From Euptelea pleiosperma (taxonomy: Eukaryota; Streptophyta; Magnoliopsida; Ranunculales; Eupteleaceae), in the NCBI GenBank assembly GCA_035048495.1, contig CM068540.1, positions 12,012,829-12,076,828 of the forward strand: a DNA stretch of 64,000 nucleotides. Reading direction: 5' to 3'. Under the pieces are notes generated by a model that did no database searches, was not told where the DNA came from, and was given only the letters and a program-made list of their open reading frames with translations. Made by a program: the position numbers and the translations under genes. Positions 35,201 to 48,100 of the stretch are shown here, piece by piece (position 1 is the stretch's first letter; each line of letters starts with the position of its first letter).

Positions 35201-38200
35201 TTAGCTCCATCCGTGCGTCAACGTCTCAAATTGGACTCAGTTTGTGTGTTACATTCCGAAGCCTATAACTTGTGACTTTTTCGCAACCGGACCTCGTAAT
35301 TAGACTCGAATTCTTCCATTACTATTGTTTCAACACATTTGAAGTGTTGGAACAAGATTCGGTACAGTCAAAACAATTTAGCTCCATCCATGCGTCAACG
35401 TCTCAAATTGGACTCAGTTTGTGTGTTACATTCCGAAGCCTATAACTTGTGACTTTTTCGCAACCGGACCTCGTAATTAGACTCGAATTCTTCCATTACT
35501 ATTGTTTCAACACATTTGAAGTGTTGGAACAAGATTCGGTACAGTCAAAACAATTTAGCTCCATCCGTGCGTCAACGTCTCAAATTGGACTCAGTTTGTG
35601 TGTTACATTCCGAAGCCTATAACTTGTGACTTTTTCGCAACCGGACCTCGTAATTAGACTCGAATTCTTCCATTACTATTGTTTCAACACATTTGAAGTG
35701 TTGGAACAAGATTCGGTACAGTCAAAACAATTTAGCTCCATCCGTGCGTCAACGTCTCAAATTGGACTCAGTTTGTGTGTTACATTCCGAAGCCTATAAC
35801 TTGTGACTTTTTCGCAACCGGACCTCGTAATTAGACTCGAATTCTTCCATTACTATTGTTTCAACACATTTGAAGTGTTGGAACAAGATTCGGTACAGTC
35901 AAAACAATTTAGCTCCATCCGTGCGTCAACGTCTCAAATTGGACTCAGTTTGTGTGTTACATTCCGAAGCCTATAACTTGTGACTTTTTCGCAACCGGAC
36001 CTCGTAATTAGACTCGAATTCTTCCATTACTATTGTTTCAACACATTTGAAGTGTTGGAACAAGATTCGGTACAGTCAAAACAATTTAGCTCCATCCGTG
36101 CGTCAACGTCTCAAATTGGACTCAGTTTGTGTGTTACATTCCGAAGCCTATAACTTTTGACTTTTTCGCAACCGGACCTCGTAATTAGACTCGAATTCTT
36201 CCATTACTATTGTTTCAACACATTTGAAGTGTTGGAACAAGATTCGTGACAGTCGAAACAAGTTAGCTCCATCCGTGCGTCAACGTCTCAAATTGGACTC
36301 AGTATGTGTGTTACATTCCGAAGCCTATAACTTATGACTTTTTCGCAACCGGACCTCGTAATTAGACTCGAATTCTTCCATTACTATTGTTTCAACACAT
36401 TTGAAGTGTTGGAACAAGATTCGGTACAGTCAAAACAATTTAGCTCCATCCGTGCGTCAACGTCTCAAATTGGACTCAGTATGTGTGTTACATTCCGAAG
36501 CCTATAACTTATGACTTTTTCGCAACCGGACCTCGTAATTAGACTCGAATTCTTCCATTACTATTGTTTCAACACATTTGAAGTGTTGGAACAAGATTCG
36601 TGACAGTCGAAACAAGTTAGCTCCATCCGTGCGTCAACGTCTCAAATTGGACTCAGTATGTGTGTTACATTCCGAAGCCTATAACTTATGACTTTTTCGC
36701 AACCGGACCTCGTAATTAGACTCGAATTCTTCCATTACTATTGTTTCAACACATTTGAAGTGTTGGAACAAGATTCGGTACAGTCAAAACAATTTAGCTC
36801 CATCCGTGCGTCAACGTCTCAAATTGGACTCAGTTTGTGTGTTACATTCCGAAGCCTATAACTTGTGACTTTTTCGCAACCGGACCTCGTAATTAGACTC
36901 GAATTCTTCCATTACTATTGTTTCAACACATTTGAAGTGTTGGAACAAGATTCGGTACAGTCGAAACAATTTAGCTCCATCCATGCGTCAACGTCTCAAA
37001 TTGGACTCAGTTTGTGTGTTACATTCCGAAGCCTATAACTTGTGACTTTTTCGCAACCGGACCTCGTAATTAGACTCGAATTCTTCCATTACTATTGTTT
37101 CAACACATTTGAAGTGTTGGAACAAGATTCGTGACAGTCGAAACAAGTTAGCTCCATCCGTGCGTCAACGTCTCAAATTGGACTCAGTTTGTGTGTTACA
37201 TTCCGAAGCCTATAACTTGTGACTTTTTCGCAACCGGACCTCGTAATTAGACTCGAATTCTTCCATTACTATTGTTTCAACACATTTGAAGTGTTGGAAC
37301 AAGATTCGGTACAGTCAAAACAATTTAGCTCCATCCGTGCGTCAACGTCTCAAATTGGACTCAGTATGTGTGTTACATTCCGAAGCCTATAACTTTTGAC
37401 TTTTTCGCAACCGGACCTCGTAATTAGACTCGAATTCTTCCATTACTATTGTTTCAACACATTTGAAGTGTTGGAACAAGATTCGGTACAGTCAAAACAA
37501 TTTAGCTCCATCCGTGCGTCAACGTCTCAAATTGGACTCAGTTTGTGTGTTACATTCCGAAGCCTATAACTTTTGACTTTTTCGCAACCGGACCTCGTAA
37601 TTAGACTCGAATTCTTCCATTACTATTGTTTCAACACATTTGAAGTGTTGGAACAAGATTCGGTACAGTCAAAACAATTTAGCTCCATCCGTGCGTCAAC
37701 GTCTCAAATTGGACTCAGTATGTGTGTTACATTCCGAAGCCTATAACTTTTGACTTTTTCGCAACCGGACCTCGTAATTAGACTCGAATTCTTCCATTAC
37801 TATTGTTTCAACACATTTGAAGTGTTGGAACAAGATTCGGTACAGTCAAAACAAGTTAGCTCCATCCGTGCGTCAACGTCTCAAATTGGACTCAGTATGT
37901 GTGTTACATTCCGAAGCCTATAACTTATGACTTTTTCGCAACCGGACCTCGTAATTAGACTCGAATTCTTCCATTACTATTGTTTCAACACATTTGAAGT
38001 GTTGGAACAAGATTCGGTACAGTCAAAACAATTTAGCTCCATCCGTGCGTCAACGTCTCAAATTGGACTCAGTTTGTGTGTTACATTCCGAAGCCTATAA
38101 CTTGTGACTTTTTCGCAACCGGACCTCGTAATTAGACTCGAATTCTTCCATTACTATTGTTTCAACACATTTGAAGTGTTGGAACAAGATTCGTGACAGT

Positions 38201-41200
38201 CAAAACAATTTAGCTCCATCCGTGCGTCAACGTCTCAAATTGGACTCAGTATGTGTGTTACATTCCGAAGCCTATAACTTATGACTTTTTCGCAACCGGA
38301 CCTCGTAATTAGACTCGAATTCTTCCATTACTATTGTTTCAACACATTTGAAGTGTTGGAACAAGATTCGGTACAGTCAAAACAATTTAGCTCCATCCGT
38401 GCGTCAACGTCTCAAATTGGACTCAGTTTGTGTGTTACATTCCGAAGCCTATAACTTGTGACTTTTTCGCAACCGGACCTCGTAATTAGACTCGAATTCT
38501 TCCATTACTATTGTTTCAACACATTTGAAGTGTTGGAACAAGATTCGGTACAGTCGAAACAAGTTAGCTCCATCCGTGCGTCAACGTCTCAAATTGGACT
38601 CAGTATGTGTGTTACATTCCGAAGCCTATAACTTATGACTTTTTCGCAACCGGACCTCGTAATTTGACTCGAATTCTTCCATTACTATTGTTTCAACACA
38701 TTTGAAGTGTTGGAACAAGATTCGGTACAGTCAAAACAATTTAGCTCCATCCGTGCGTCAACGTCTCAAATTGGACTCAGTATGTGTGTTACATTCCGAA
38801 GCCTATAACTTATGACTTTTTCGCAACCGGACCTCGTAATTAGACTCGAATTCTTCCATTACTATTGTTTCAACACATTTGAAGTGTTGGAACAAGATTC
38901 GGTACAGTCGAAACAATTTAGCTCCATCCGTGCGTCAACGTCTCAAATTGGACTCAGTATGTGTGTTACATTCCGAAGCCTATAACTTATGACTTTTTCG
39001 CAACCGGACCTCGTAATTAGACTCGAATTCTTCCATTACTATTGTTTCAACACATTTGAAGTGTTGGAACAAGATTCGGTACAGTCAAAACAATTTAGCT
39101 CCATCCGTGCGTCAACGTCTCAAATTGGACTCAGTATGTGTGTTACATTCCGAAGCCTATAACTTGTGACTTTTTCGCAACCGGACCTCGTAATTAGACT
39201 CGAATTCTTCCATTACTATTGTTTCAACACATTTGAAGTGTTGGAACAAGATTCGGTACAGTCGAAACAATTTAGCTCCATCCGTGCGTCAACGTCTCAA
39301 ATTGGACTCAGTATGTGTGTTACATTCCGAAGCCTATAACTTATGACTTTTTCGTAACCGGACCTCGTAATTAGACTCGAATTCTTCCATTACTATTGTT
39401 TCAACACATTTGAAGTGTTGGAACAAGATTCGTGACAGTCGAAACAAGTTAGCTCCATCCGTGCGTCAACGTCTCAAATTGGACTCAGTATGTGTGTTAC
39501 ATTCCGAAGCCTATAACTTGTGACTTTTTCGCAACCGGACCTCGTAATTAGACTCGAATTCTTCCATTACTATTGTTTCAACACATTTGAAGTGTTGGAA
39601 CAAGATTCGGTACAGTCTAAACAATTTAGCTCCATCCGTGCGTCAACGTCTCAAATTGGACTCAGTATGTGTGTTACATTCCGAAGCCTATAACTTATGA
39701 CTTTTTCGCAACCGGACCTCGTAATTAGACTCGAATTCTTCCATTACTATTGTTTCAACACATTTGAAGTGTTGGAACAAGATTCGTGACAGTCAAAACA
39801 ATTTAGCTCCATCCGTGCGTCAACGTCTCAAATTGGACTCAGTTTGTGTGTTACATTCCGAAGCCTATAACTTGTGACTTTTTCGCAACCGGACCTCGTA
39901 ATTAGACTCGAATTCTTCCATTACTATTGTTTCAACACATTTGAAGTGTTGGAACAAGATTCGGTACAGTCAAAACAATTTAGCTCCATCCGTGCGTCAA
40001 CGTCTCAAATTGGACTCAGTTTGTGTGTTACATTCCGAAGCCTATAACTTGTGACTTTTTCGCAACCGGACCTCGTAATTAGACTCGAATTCTTCCATTA
40101 CTATTGTTTCAACACATTTGAAGTGTTGGAACAAGATTCGGTACAGTCAAAACAATTTAGCTCCATCCGTGCGTCAACGTCTCAAATTGGACTCAGTTTG
40201 TGTGTTACATTCCGAAGCCTATAACTTGTGACTTTTTCGCAACCGGACCTCGTAATTAGACTCGAATTCTTCCATTACTATTGTTTCAACACATTTGAAG
40301 TGTTGGAACAAGATTCGTGACAGTCGAAACAATTTAGCTCCATCCGTGCGTCAACGTCTCAAATTGGACTCAGTATGTGTGTTACATTCCGAAGCCTATA
40401 ACTTGTGACTTTTTCGCAACCGGACCTCGTAATTAGACTCGAATTCTTCCATTACTATTGTTTCAACACATTTGAAGTGTTGGAACAAGATTCGGTACAG
40501 TCAAAACAATTTAGCTCCATCCATGCGTCAACGTCTCAAATTGGACTCAGTTTGTGTGTTACATTCCGAAGCCTATAACTTGTGACTTTTTCGCAACCGG
40601 ACCTCGTAATTAGACTCGAATTCTTCCATTACTATTGTTTCAACACATTTGAAGTGTTGGAACAAGATTCGTGACAGTCGAAACAAGTTAGCTCCATCCG
40701 TGCGTCAACGTCTCAAATTGGACTCAGTATGTGTGTTACATTCCGAAGCCTATAACTTATGACTTTTTCGCAACCGGACCTCGTAATTTGACTCGAATTC
40801 TTCCATTACTATTGTTTCAACACATTTGAAGTGTTGGAACAAGATTCGGTACAGTCAAAACAATTTAGCTCCATCCGTGCGTCAACGTCTCAAATTGGAC
40901 TCAGTATGTGTGTTACATTCCGAAGCCTATAACTTATGACTTTTTCGCAACCGGACCTCGTAATTAGACTCGAATTCTTCCATTACTATTGTTTCAACAC
41001 ATTTGAAGTGTTGGAACAAGATTCGTGACAGTCGAAACAAGTTAGCTCCATCCGTGCGTCAACGTCTCAAATTGGACTCAGTATGTGTGTTACATTCCGA
41101 AGCCTATAACTTATGACTTTTTCGCAACCGGACCTCGTAATTAGACTCGAATTCTTCCATTACTATTGTTTCAACACATTTGAAGTGTTGGAACAAGATT

Positions 41201-44160
41201 CGGTACAGTCAAAACAATTTAGCTCCATCCGTGCGTCAACGTCTCAAATTGGACTCAGTATGTGTGTTACATTCCGAAGCCTATAACTTATGACTTTTTC
41301 GCAACCGGACCTCGTAATTTGACTCGAATTCTTCCATTACTATTGTTTCAACACATTTGAAGTGTTGGAACAAGATTCGTGACAGTCGAAACAAGTTAGC
41401 TCCATCCGTGCGTCAACGTCTCAAATTGGACTCAGTATGTGTGTTACATTCCGAAGCCTATAACTTATGACTTTTTCGCAACCGGACCTCGTAATTTGAC
41501 TCGAATTCTTCCATTACTATTGTTTCAACACATTTGAAGTGTTGGAACAAGATTCGTGACAGTCGAAACAAGTTAGCTCCATCCGTGCGTCAACGTCTCA
41601 AATTGGACTCAGTTTGTGTGTTACATTCCGAAGCCTATAACTTGTGACTTTTTCGCAACCGGACCTCGTAATTAGACTCGAATTCTTCCATTACTATTGT
41701 TTCAACACATTTGAAGTGTTGGAACAAGATTCGGTACAGTCAAAACAATTTAGCTCCATCCGTGCGTCAACGTCTCAAATTGGACTCAGTATGTGTGTTA
41801 CATTCCGAAGCCTATAACTTGTGACTTTTTCGCAACCGGACCTCGTAATTAGACTCGAATTCTTCCATTACTATTGTTTCAACACATTTGAAGTGTTGGA
41901 ACAAGATTCGGTACAGTCAAAACAATTTAGCTCCATCCGTGCGTCAACGTCTCAAATTGGACTCAGTATGTGTGTTACATTCCGAAGCCTATAACTTATG
42001 ACTTTTTCGCAACCGGACCTCGTAATTAGACTCGAATTCTTCCATTACTATTGTTTCAACACATTTGAAGTGTTGGAACAAGATTCGTGACAGTCGAAAC
42101 AAGTTAGCTCCATCCGTGCGTCAACGTCTCAAATTGGACTCAGTATGTGTGTTACATTCCGAAGCCTATAACTTATGACTTTTTCGCAACCGGACCTCGT
42201 AATTAGACTCGAATTCTTCCATTACTATTGTTTCAACACATTTGAAGTGTTGGAACAAGATTCGGTACAGTTCAAACAATTTAGCTCCATCCGTGCGTCA
42301 ACGTCTCAAATTGGACTCAGTTTGTGTGTTACATTCCGAAGCCTATAACTTGTGACTTTTTCGCAACCGGACCTCGTAATTAGACTCCAATTCTTCCATT
42401 ACTATTGTTTCAACACATTTGAAGTGTTGGAACAAGATTCGGTACAGTCAAAACAAGTTAGCTCCATCCGTGCGTCAACGTCTCAAATTGGACTCAGTTT
42501 GTGTGTTACATTCCGAAGCCTATAACTTTTGACTTTTTCGCAACCGGACCTCGTAATTAGACTCGAATTCTTCCATTACTATTGTTTCAACACATTTGAA
42601 GTGTTGGAACAAGATTCGGTACAGTCAAAACAATTTAGCTCCATCCGTGCGTCAACGTCTCAAATTGGACTCAGTATGTGTGTTACATTCCGAAGCCTAT
42701 AACTTTTGACTTTTTCGCAACCGGACCTCGTAATTAGACTCGAATTCTTCCATTACTATTGTTTCAACACATTTGAAGTGTTGGAACAAGATTCGTGACA
42801 GTCGAAACAAGTTAGCTCCATCCGTGCGTCAACGTCTCAAATTGGACTCAGTATGTGTGTTACATTCCGAAGCCTATAACTTATGACTTTTTCGCAACCG
42901 GACCTCGTAATTTGACTCGAATTCTTCCATTACTATTGTTTCAACACATTTGAAGTGTTGGAACAAGATTCGGTACAGTCAAAACAATTTAGCTCCATCC
43001 GTGCGTCAACGTCTCAAATTGGACTCAGTTTGTGTGTTACATTCCGAAGCCTATAACTTGTGACTTTTTCGCAACCGGACCTCGTAATTAGACTCGAATT
43101 CTTCCATTACTATTGTTTCAACACATTTGAAGTGTTGGAACAAGATTCGGTACAGTCAAAACAATTTAGCTCCATCCGTGCGTCAACGTCTCAAATTGGA
43201 CTCAGTTTGTGTGTTACATTCCGAAGCCTATAACTTTTGACTTTTTCGCAACCGGACCTCGTAATTAGACTCGAATTCTTCCATTACTATTGTTTCAACA
43301 CATTTGAAGTGTTGGAACAAGATTCGTGACAGTCGAAACAAGTTAGCTCCATCCGTGCGTCAACGTCTCAAATTGGACTCAGTTTGTGTGTTACATTCCG
43401 AAGCCTATAACTTGTGACTTTTTCGCAACCGGACCTCGTAATTAGACTCGAATTCTTCCATTACTATTGTTTCAACACATTTGAAGTGTTGGAACAAGAT
43501 TCGGTACAGTCAAAACAATTTAGCTCCATCCGTGTGTCAACGTCTCAAATTGGACTCAGTTTGTGTGTTACATTCCGAAGCCTATAACTTGTGACTTTTT
43601 CGCAACCGGACCTCGTAATTAGACTCGAATTCTTCCATTACTATTGTTTCAACACATTTGAAGTGTTGGAACAAGATTCGTACAGTCAAAACAATTTAGC
43701 TCCATCCGTGCGTCAACGTCTCAAATTGGACTCAGTTTGTGTGTTACATTCCGAAGCCTATAACTTGTGACTTTTTCGCAACCGGACCTCGTAATTAGAC
43801 TCGAATTCTTCCATTACTATTGTTTCAACACATTTGAAGTGTTGGAACAAGATTCGGTACAGTCAAAACAATTTAGCTCCATCCATGCGTCAACGTCTCA
43901 AATTGGACTCAGTTTGTGTGTTACATTCCGAAGCCTATAACTTGTGACTTTTTCGCAACCGGACCTCGTAATTAGACTCGAATTCTTCCATTACTATTGT
44001 TTCAACACATTTGAAGTGTTGGAACAAGATTCGGTACAGTCAAAACAATTTAGCTCCATCCGTGCGTCAACGTCTCAAATTGGACTCAGTTTGTGTGTTA
44101 CATTCCGAAGCCTATAACTTGTGACTTTTTCGCAACCGGACCTCGTAATTAGACTCGAAT

Positions 44161-45096
44161 TCTTCCATTACTATTGTTTCAACACATTGAAGTGTTGGAA
44201 CAAGATTCGGTACAGTCAAACAATTTAGCTCCATCCGTGCGTCAACGTCTCAAATTGGACTCAGTTTGTGTGTTACATTCCGAAGCTATAACTTTTGACT
44301 TTTTCGCAACCGGACCTCGTAATTAGACTCGAATTCTTCCATTACTATTGTTTCAACACATTTGAAGTGTTGGAACAAGATTCGGTACAGTCAAAACAAT
44401 TTAGCTCCATCCGTGCGTCAACGTCTCAAATTGGAACTCAGTATGTGTGTTACATTCCGAAGCCTATAACTTTTGACTATTTTGCACCGGACCTCGTAAT
44501 TAGACTCGAATTCTTCCATTATCTATTGTTTCAACACATTTGAAGTGTTGGAACAAGATTCGTGACAGTCGAAACAAGTTAGCTCCATCCGTGCGTCAAC
44601 GTCTCAAATTGGACTCAGTATGTGTGTTACATTCCGAAGCCTATAACTTTGACTTTTTCGCAACCGGACCTCGTAATTAGACTCGAATTCTTCCATTACT
44701 ATTGTTTCAACACATTTGAAGTGTTGGAACAAGATTCGTGACAGTCAAAACAATTTAGCTCCATCCGTGCGTCAACGTCTCAAATTGGACTCAGTATGTG
44801 TGTTACATTCCGAAGCCTATAACTTATGACTTTTTCGCAACCGGACCTCGTAATTTGACTCGAATTCTTCCTATACTATTGTTTCAACACATTTGAAGTG
44901 TTGGAACAAGATTCGTACAGTCAAAACAATTTAGCTCCATCCGCGTCAACGTCTCAAATTGGACTCAGTTGTGTGTTACATTCCGAAGCCTATAACTTAT
45001 GACTTTTTCGCAACCGGACCTCGTAATTGACTCGAATTCTTCCATTACTATTGTTTCAACACATTTGAAGTGTTGGATCAAGATTCGTGACAGTCG
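44161..45096. repeat. Indel-rich satellite at the end of the left contig
   Basis: At least a dozen 1-2 bp indels fall in about 900 bp, for example acacattgaag, cgaagctataac, ttggaactc, ttatctattg, ccgcgtcaacg, cagttgtgtg and gtaattgactc. The preceding 40 kb holds only a handful. This clustering beside the N gap fits weakly supported consensus at a contig end rather than biological decay. Confidence 0.75.
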
Positions 45097-45196
45097 NNNN
45101 NNNNNNNNNNNNNNNNNNNNNNNNNNNNNNNNNNNNNNNNNNNNNNNNNNNNNNNNNNNNNNNNNNNNNNNNNNNNNNNNNNNNNNNNNNNNNNNN
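45097..45196. other. Assembly gap (100 N)
   Basis: Exactly 100 N, the usual placeholder for a join of unknown size. The satellite subfamily differs on the two sides, so the missing length may be large or the join may be wrong. Frames that run across it are meaningless. Confidence 0.98.
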
Positions 45197-48100
45197 CAGT
45201 TGTGTTTTACATTCCGAAGCCATTAATTGACTTTTTCGCAACCGGAACCTCGTAATTAGACTCGAAATTCTTCCATTACTATTGTTTCACACATTTGAAT
45301 GTTGGAACAAGATTGGGACAGTCGAAACAAGTTAGCTCCATCGTGCGTCAACGTCTCAAATTGGACTCAGTTTGTGTGTTACATTCGAAGCCTATAACTT
45401 GTGACTTTTTCGCAACCCACCTCGTAATTAGACTCAAACTCTTCATTACTATTGTTTCAAACATTGAAGTGTTGGAACAAGATTGGGACAGTCGAAACAA
45501 TGTTAGCTCCATCCGTGCGTCAACGTCTCAAATTGGACTCAGTTTGTGTGTTACATTCCGAAGCCTATAACTTGTGACTTTTTCGCAACCAGCTCGTAAT
45601 TGGACTCAAACTATTCCATTACTTTGTTTCAACAGATTTGAAGTGTTGGAATAAGATTTGGGACAGTCGAAACAGTTAGCTCCATCCGTGCGTCAACGTC
45701 TCAAATTGGACTCAGTTTGTGTGTTACATTCCGAAGCCTATAACTTGTGACTTTTTCGCAACCAGTCCTCGTAATTGGACTCAAACTCTTCCATTACTGT
45801 TGTTCAACATTTGAAGTGTTGGAACAGATTCGGACAGTCGAAACAAGTTAGCTCCATCCGTGCGTCAACGTCTCAAATTGGACTCAGTTTGTGTGTTACA
45901 TTCCGAAGCCTATAACTTGTGACTTTTTCGCAACCAGGCTCGTAATTAGACTCAAATTCTTCCATTACTTTGTTTCAACAGATTTGAAGTGTTGGACAAG
46001 ATTGGACAGTCGAAACAAGTTAGCTCCATCGTGCGTCAACGTCTCAAATTGGACTCAGTTTGTGTGTTACATTCCGAAGCCTATAACTTGTGACTTTTTC
46101 GCAACCAGACCTCGTAATTGGACTCAAATCTTCCATTACTATTGTTTCAACATTTGAAGTGTTGGAACAAGATTTGGGACAGTCGAAACAAGTTAGCTCC
46201 ATCCGTGCGTCAACGTCTCAAATTGGACTCAGTTTGTGTGTTACATTCCGAAGCCTATAACTTGTGACTTTTTCGCAACCAGACCTCGTAATTGGACTCA
46301 ACTCTTCCATTACTATTGTTTCAACACATTTGAAGTGTTGGAACAAGATTGGGACAGTCGAAACAAGTTAGCTCCATCCGTGCGTCAACGTCTCAAATTG
46401 GACTCAGTTTGTGTGTTACATTCCGAAGCCTATAACTTGTGACTTTTTCGCAACCAGCTCGTAATTGGACTCAAATTCCATTACTTTTGTTTCAACAGAT
46501 TTGAAGTGTTGGAAAGATTTGGACAGTCGAAACAAGTTAGCTCCATCCGTGCGTCAACGTCTCAAATTGGACTCAGTTTGTGTGTTACATTCCGAAGCCT
46601 ATAACTTGTGACTTTTTCGCAACCGCTCGTAATTGGACTCGAATTCTTCCATTACTATTGTTTCAACACATTTGAAGTGTTGGAAGATTGGGACAGTCGA
46701 AACAAGTTAGCTCCATCCGTGCGTCAACGTCTCAAATTGGACTCTGTTTGTGTGTTACATTCCGAAGCCTATAACTTGTGACTTTTTCGCAACCGCTCGT
46801 AATTGGACTCAAATCTTCCATTACTTTGTTTCAACAGATTTGAAGTGTTGGAATAAGATTTGGGACAGTCGAAACAAGTTAGCTCCATCCGTGCGTCAAC
46901 GTCTCAAATTGGACTCAGTTTGTGTGTTACATTCCGAAGCCTATAACTTGTAATTTTTCGCAACCGGACCTCGTAATTAGACTCATTCTTCCATACTATT
47001 GTTTCAACACATTTGAAGTGTTGGAACAAGATTCGGGACAGTCGAAACAAGTTAGCTCCATCCGTGCGTCAACGTCTCAAATTGGACTCAGTTTGTGTGT
47101 TACATTCCGAAGCCTATAACTTGTGATTTTTCGCAAACCGGACTCGTAATTAGACTCGAATTCTTCCATTACTATTGTTTCAACATTTGAAGTGTTGGAA
47201 CAAGATTTGGGACAGTCGAAACAAGTTAGCTCCATCCGTGCGTCAACGTCTCAAATTGGACTCAGTTTGTGTGTTACATTCCGAAGCCTATAACTTGTGA
47301 CTTTTTCGCAAACCGGACCTCGTAATTAGACTCGAATTCTTCCATTACTATTGTTTCAAACATTTGAAGTGTTGGAACAAGATTGGGACAGTCGAAACAA
47401 GTTAGCTCCATCCGTGCGTCAACGTCTCAAATTGGACTCAGTTTGTGTGTTACATTCCGAAGCCTATAACTTGTGACTTTTTCGCAACCAACTCGTAATT
47501 GGACTCAAATTCTTCCATTACTTTGTTTCAACACATTTGAAGTGTTGGAACAAGATTGGGACAGTCGAAACAAGTTAGCTCCATCCGTGCGTCAACGTCT
47601 CAAATTGGACTCAGTTTGTGTGTTACATTCCGAAGCCTATAACTTGTGACTTTTTCGCAACCGAAACTCGTAATTAGACTCAAATTCTTCCATTACTATT
47701 GTTTCAACACATTTGAAGTGTTGGAAGCAAGATTCGGACAGTCGAAACAAGTTAGCTCCATCCGTGCGTCAACGTCTCAAATTGGACTCAGTTTGTGTGT
47801 TACATTCCGAAGCCTATAACTTGTGACTTTTTCGCAACCAGAGCTCGTAATTGGACTCAAACTCTTCCATTACTTTTGTTTTCAACAGATTTGAAGTGTT
47901 GGAATAAGAGTTGGGACAGTCGAAACAAGTTAGCTCCATCCGTGCGTCAACGTCTCAAATTGGACTCAGTTTGTGTGTTACATTCCGAAGCCTATAACTT
48001 GTGACTTTTTCGCAACCGGACCTCGTAATTAGACTCGAATTCTTCCATTACTATTGTTTCAACACATTTGAAGTGTTGGAACAAGATTCGGGACAGTCGA

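Larger units (their letters stand above)
23200..45096. repeat. 177-bp satellite array, subfamily 1, right block
   Basis: About 124 monomers of the same family, orientation and phase as the left block. From 23200 to about 24160 the diverged four-monomer order seen before the LINE recurs (ccatgcg/acttttgac near 23530-23590; agttcgctcc at 23873; gtgtgtcaac with gacttag near 24065-24090). Monomers with cagtatgtg become common between about 36 and 43 kb. Several monomers are hybrids of the two main variant haplotypes, for example ttcgtgacag joined to tcaaaacaattt near 38190 and 39785. Runs of near-identical monomers occur, for example 29472-30356. No gene or other repeat family is visible in this stretch. 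Confidence 0.97.
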
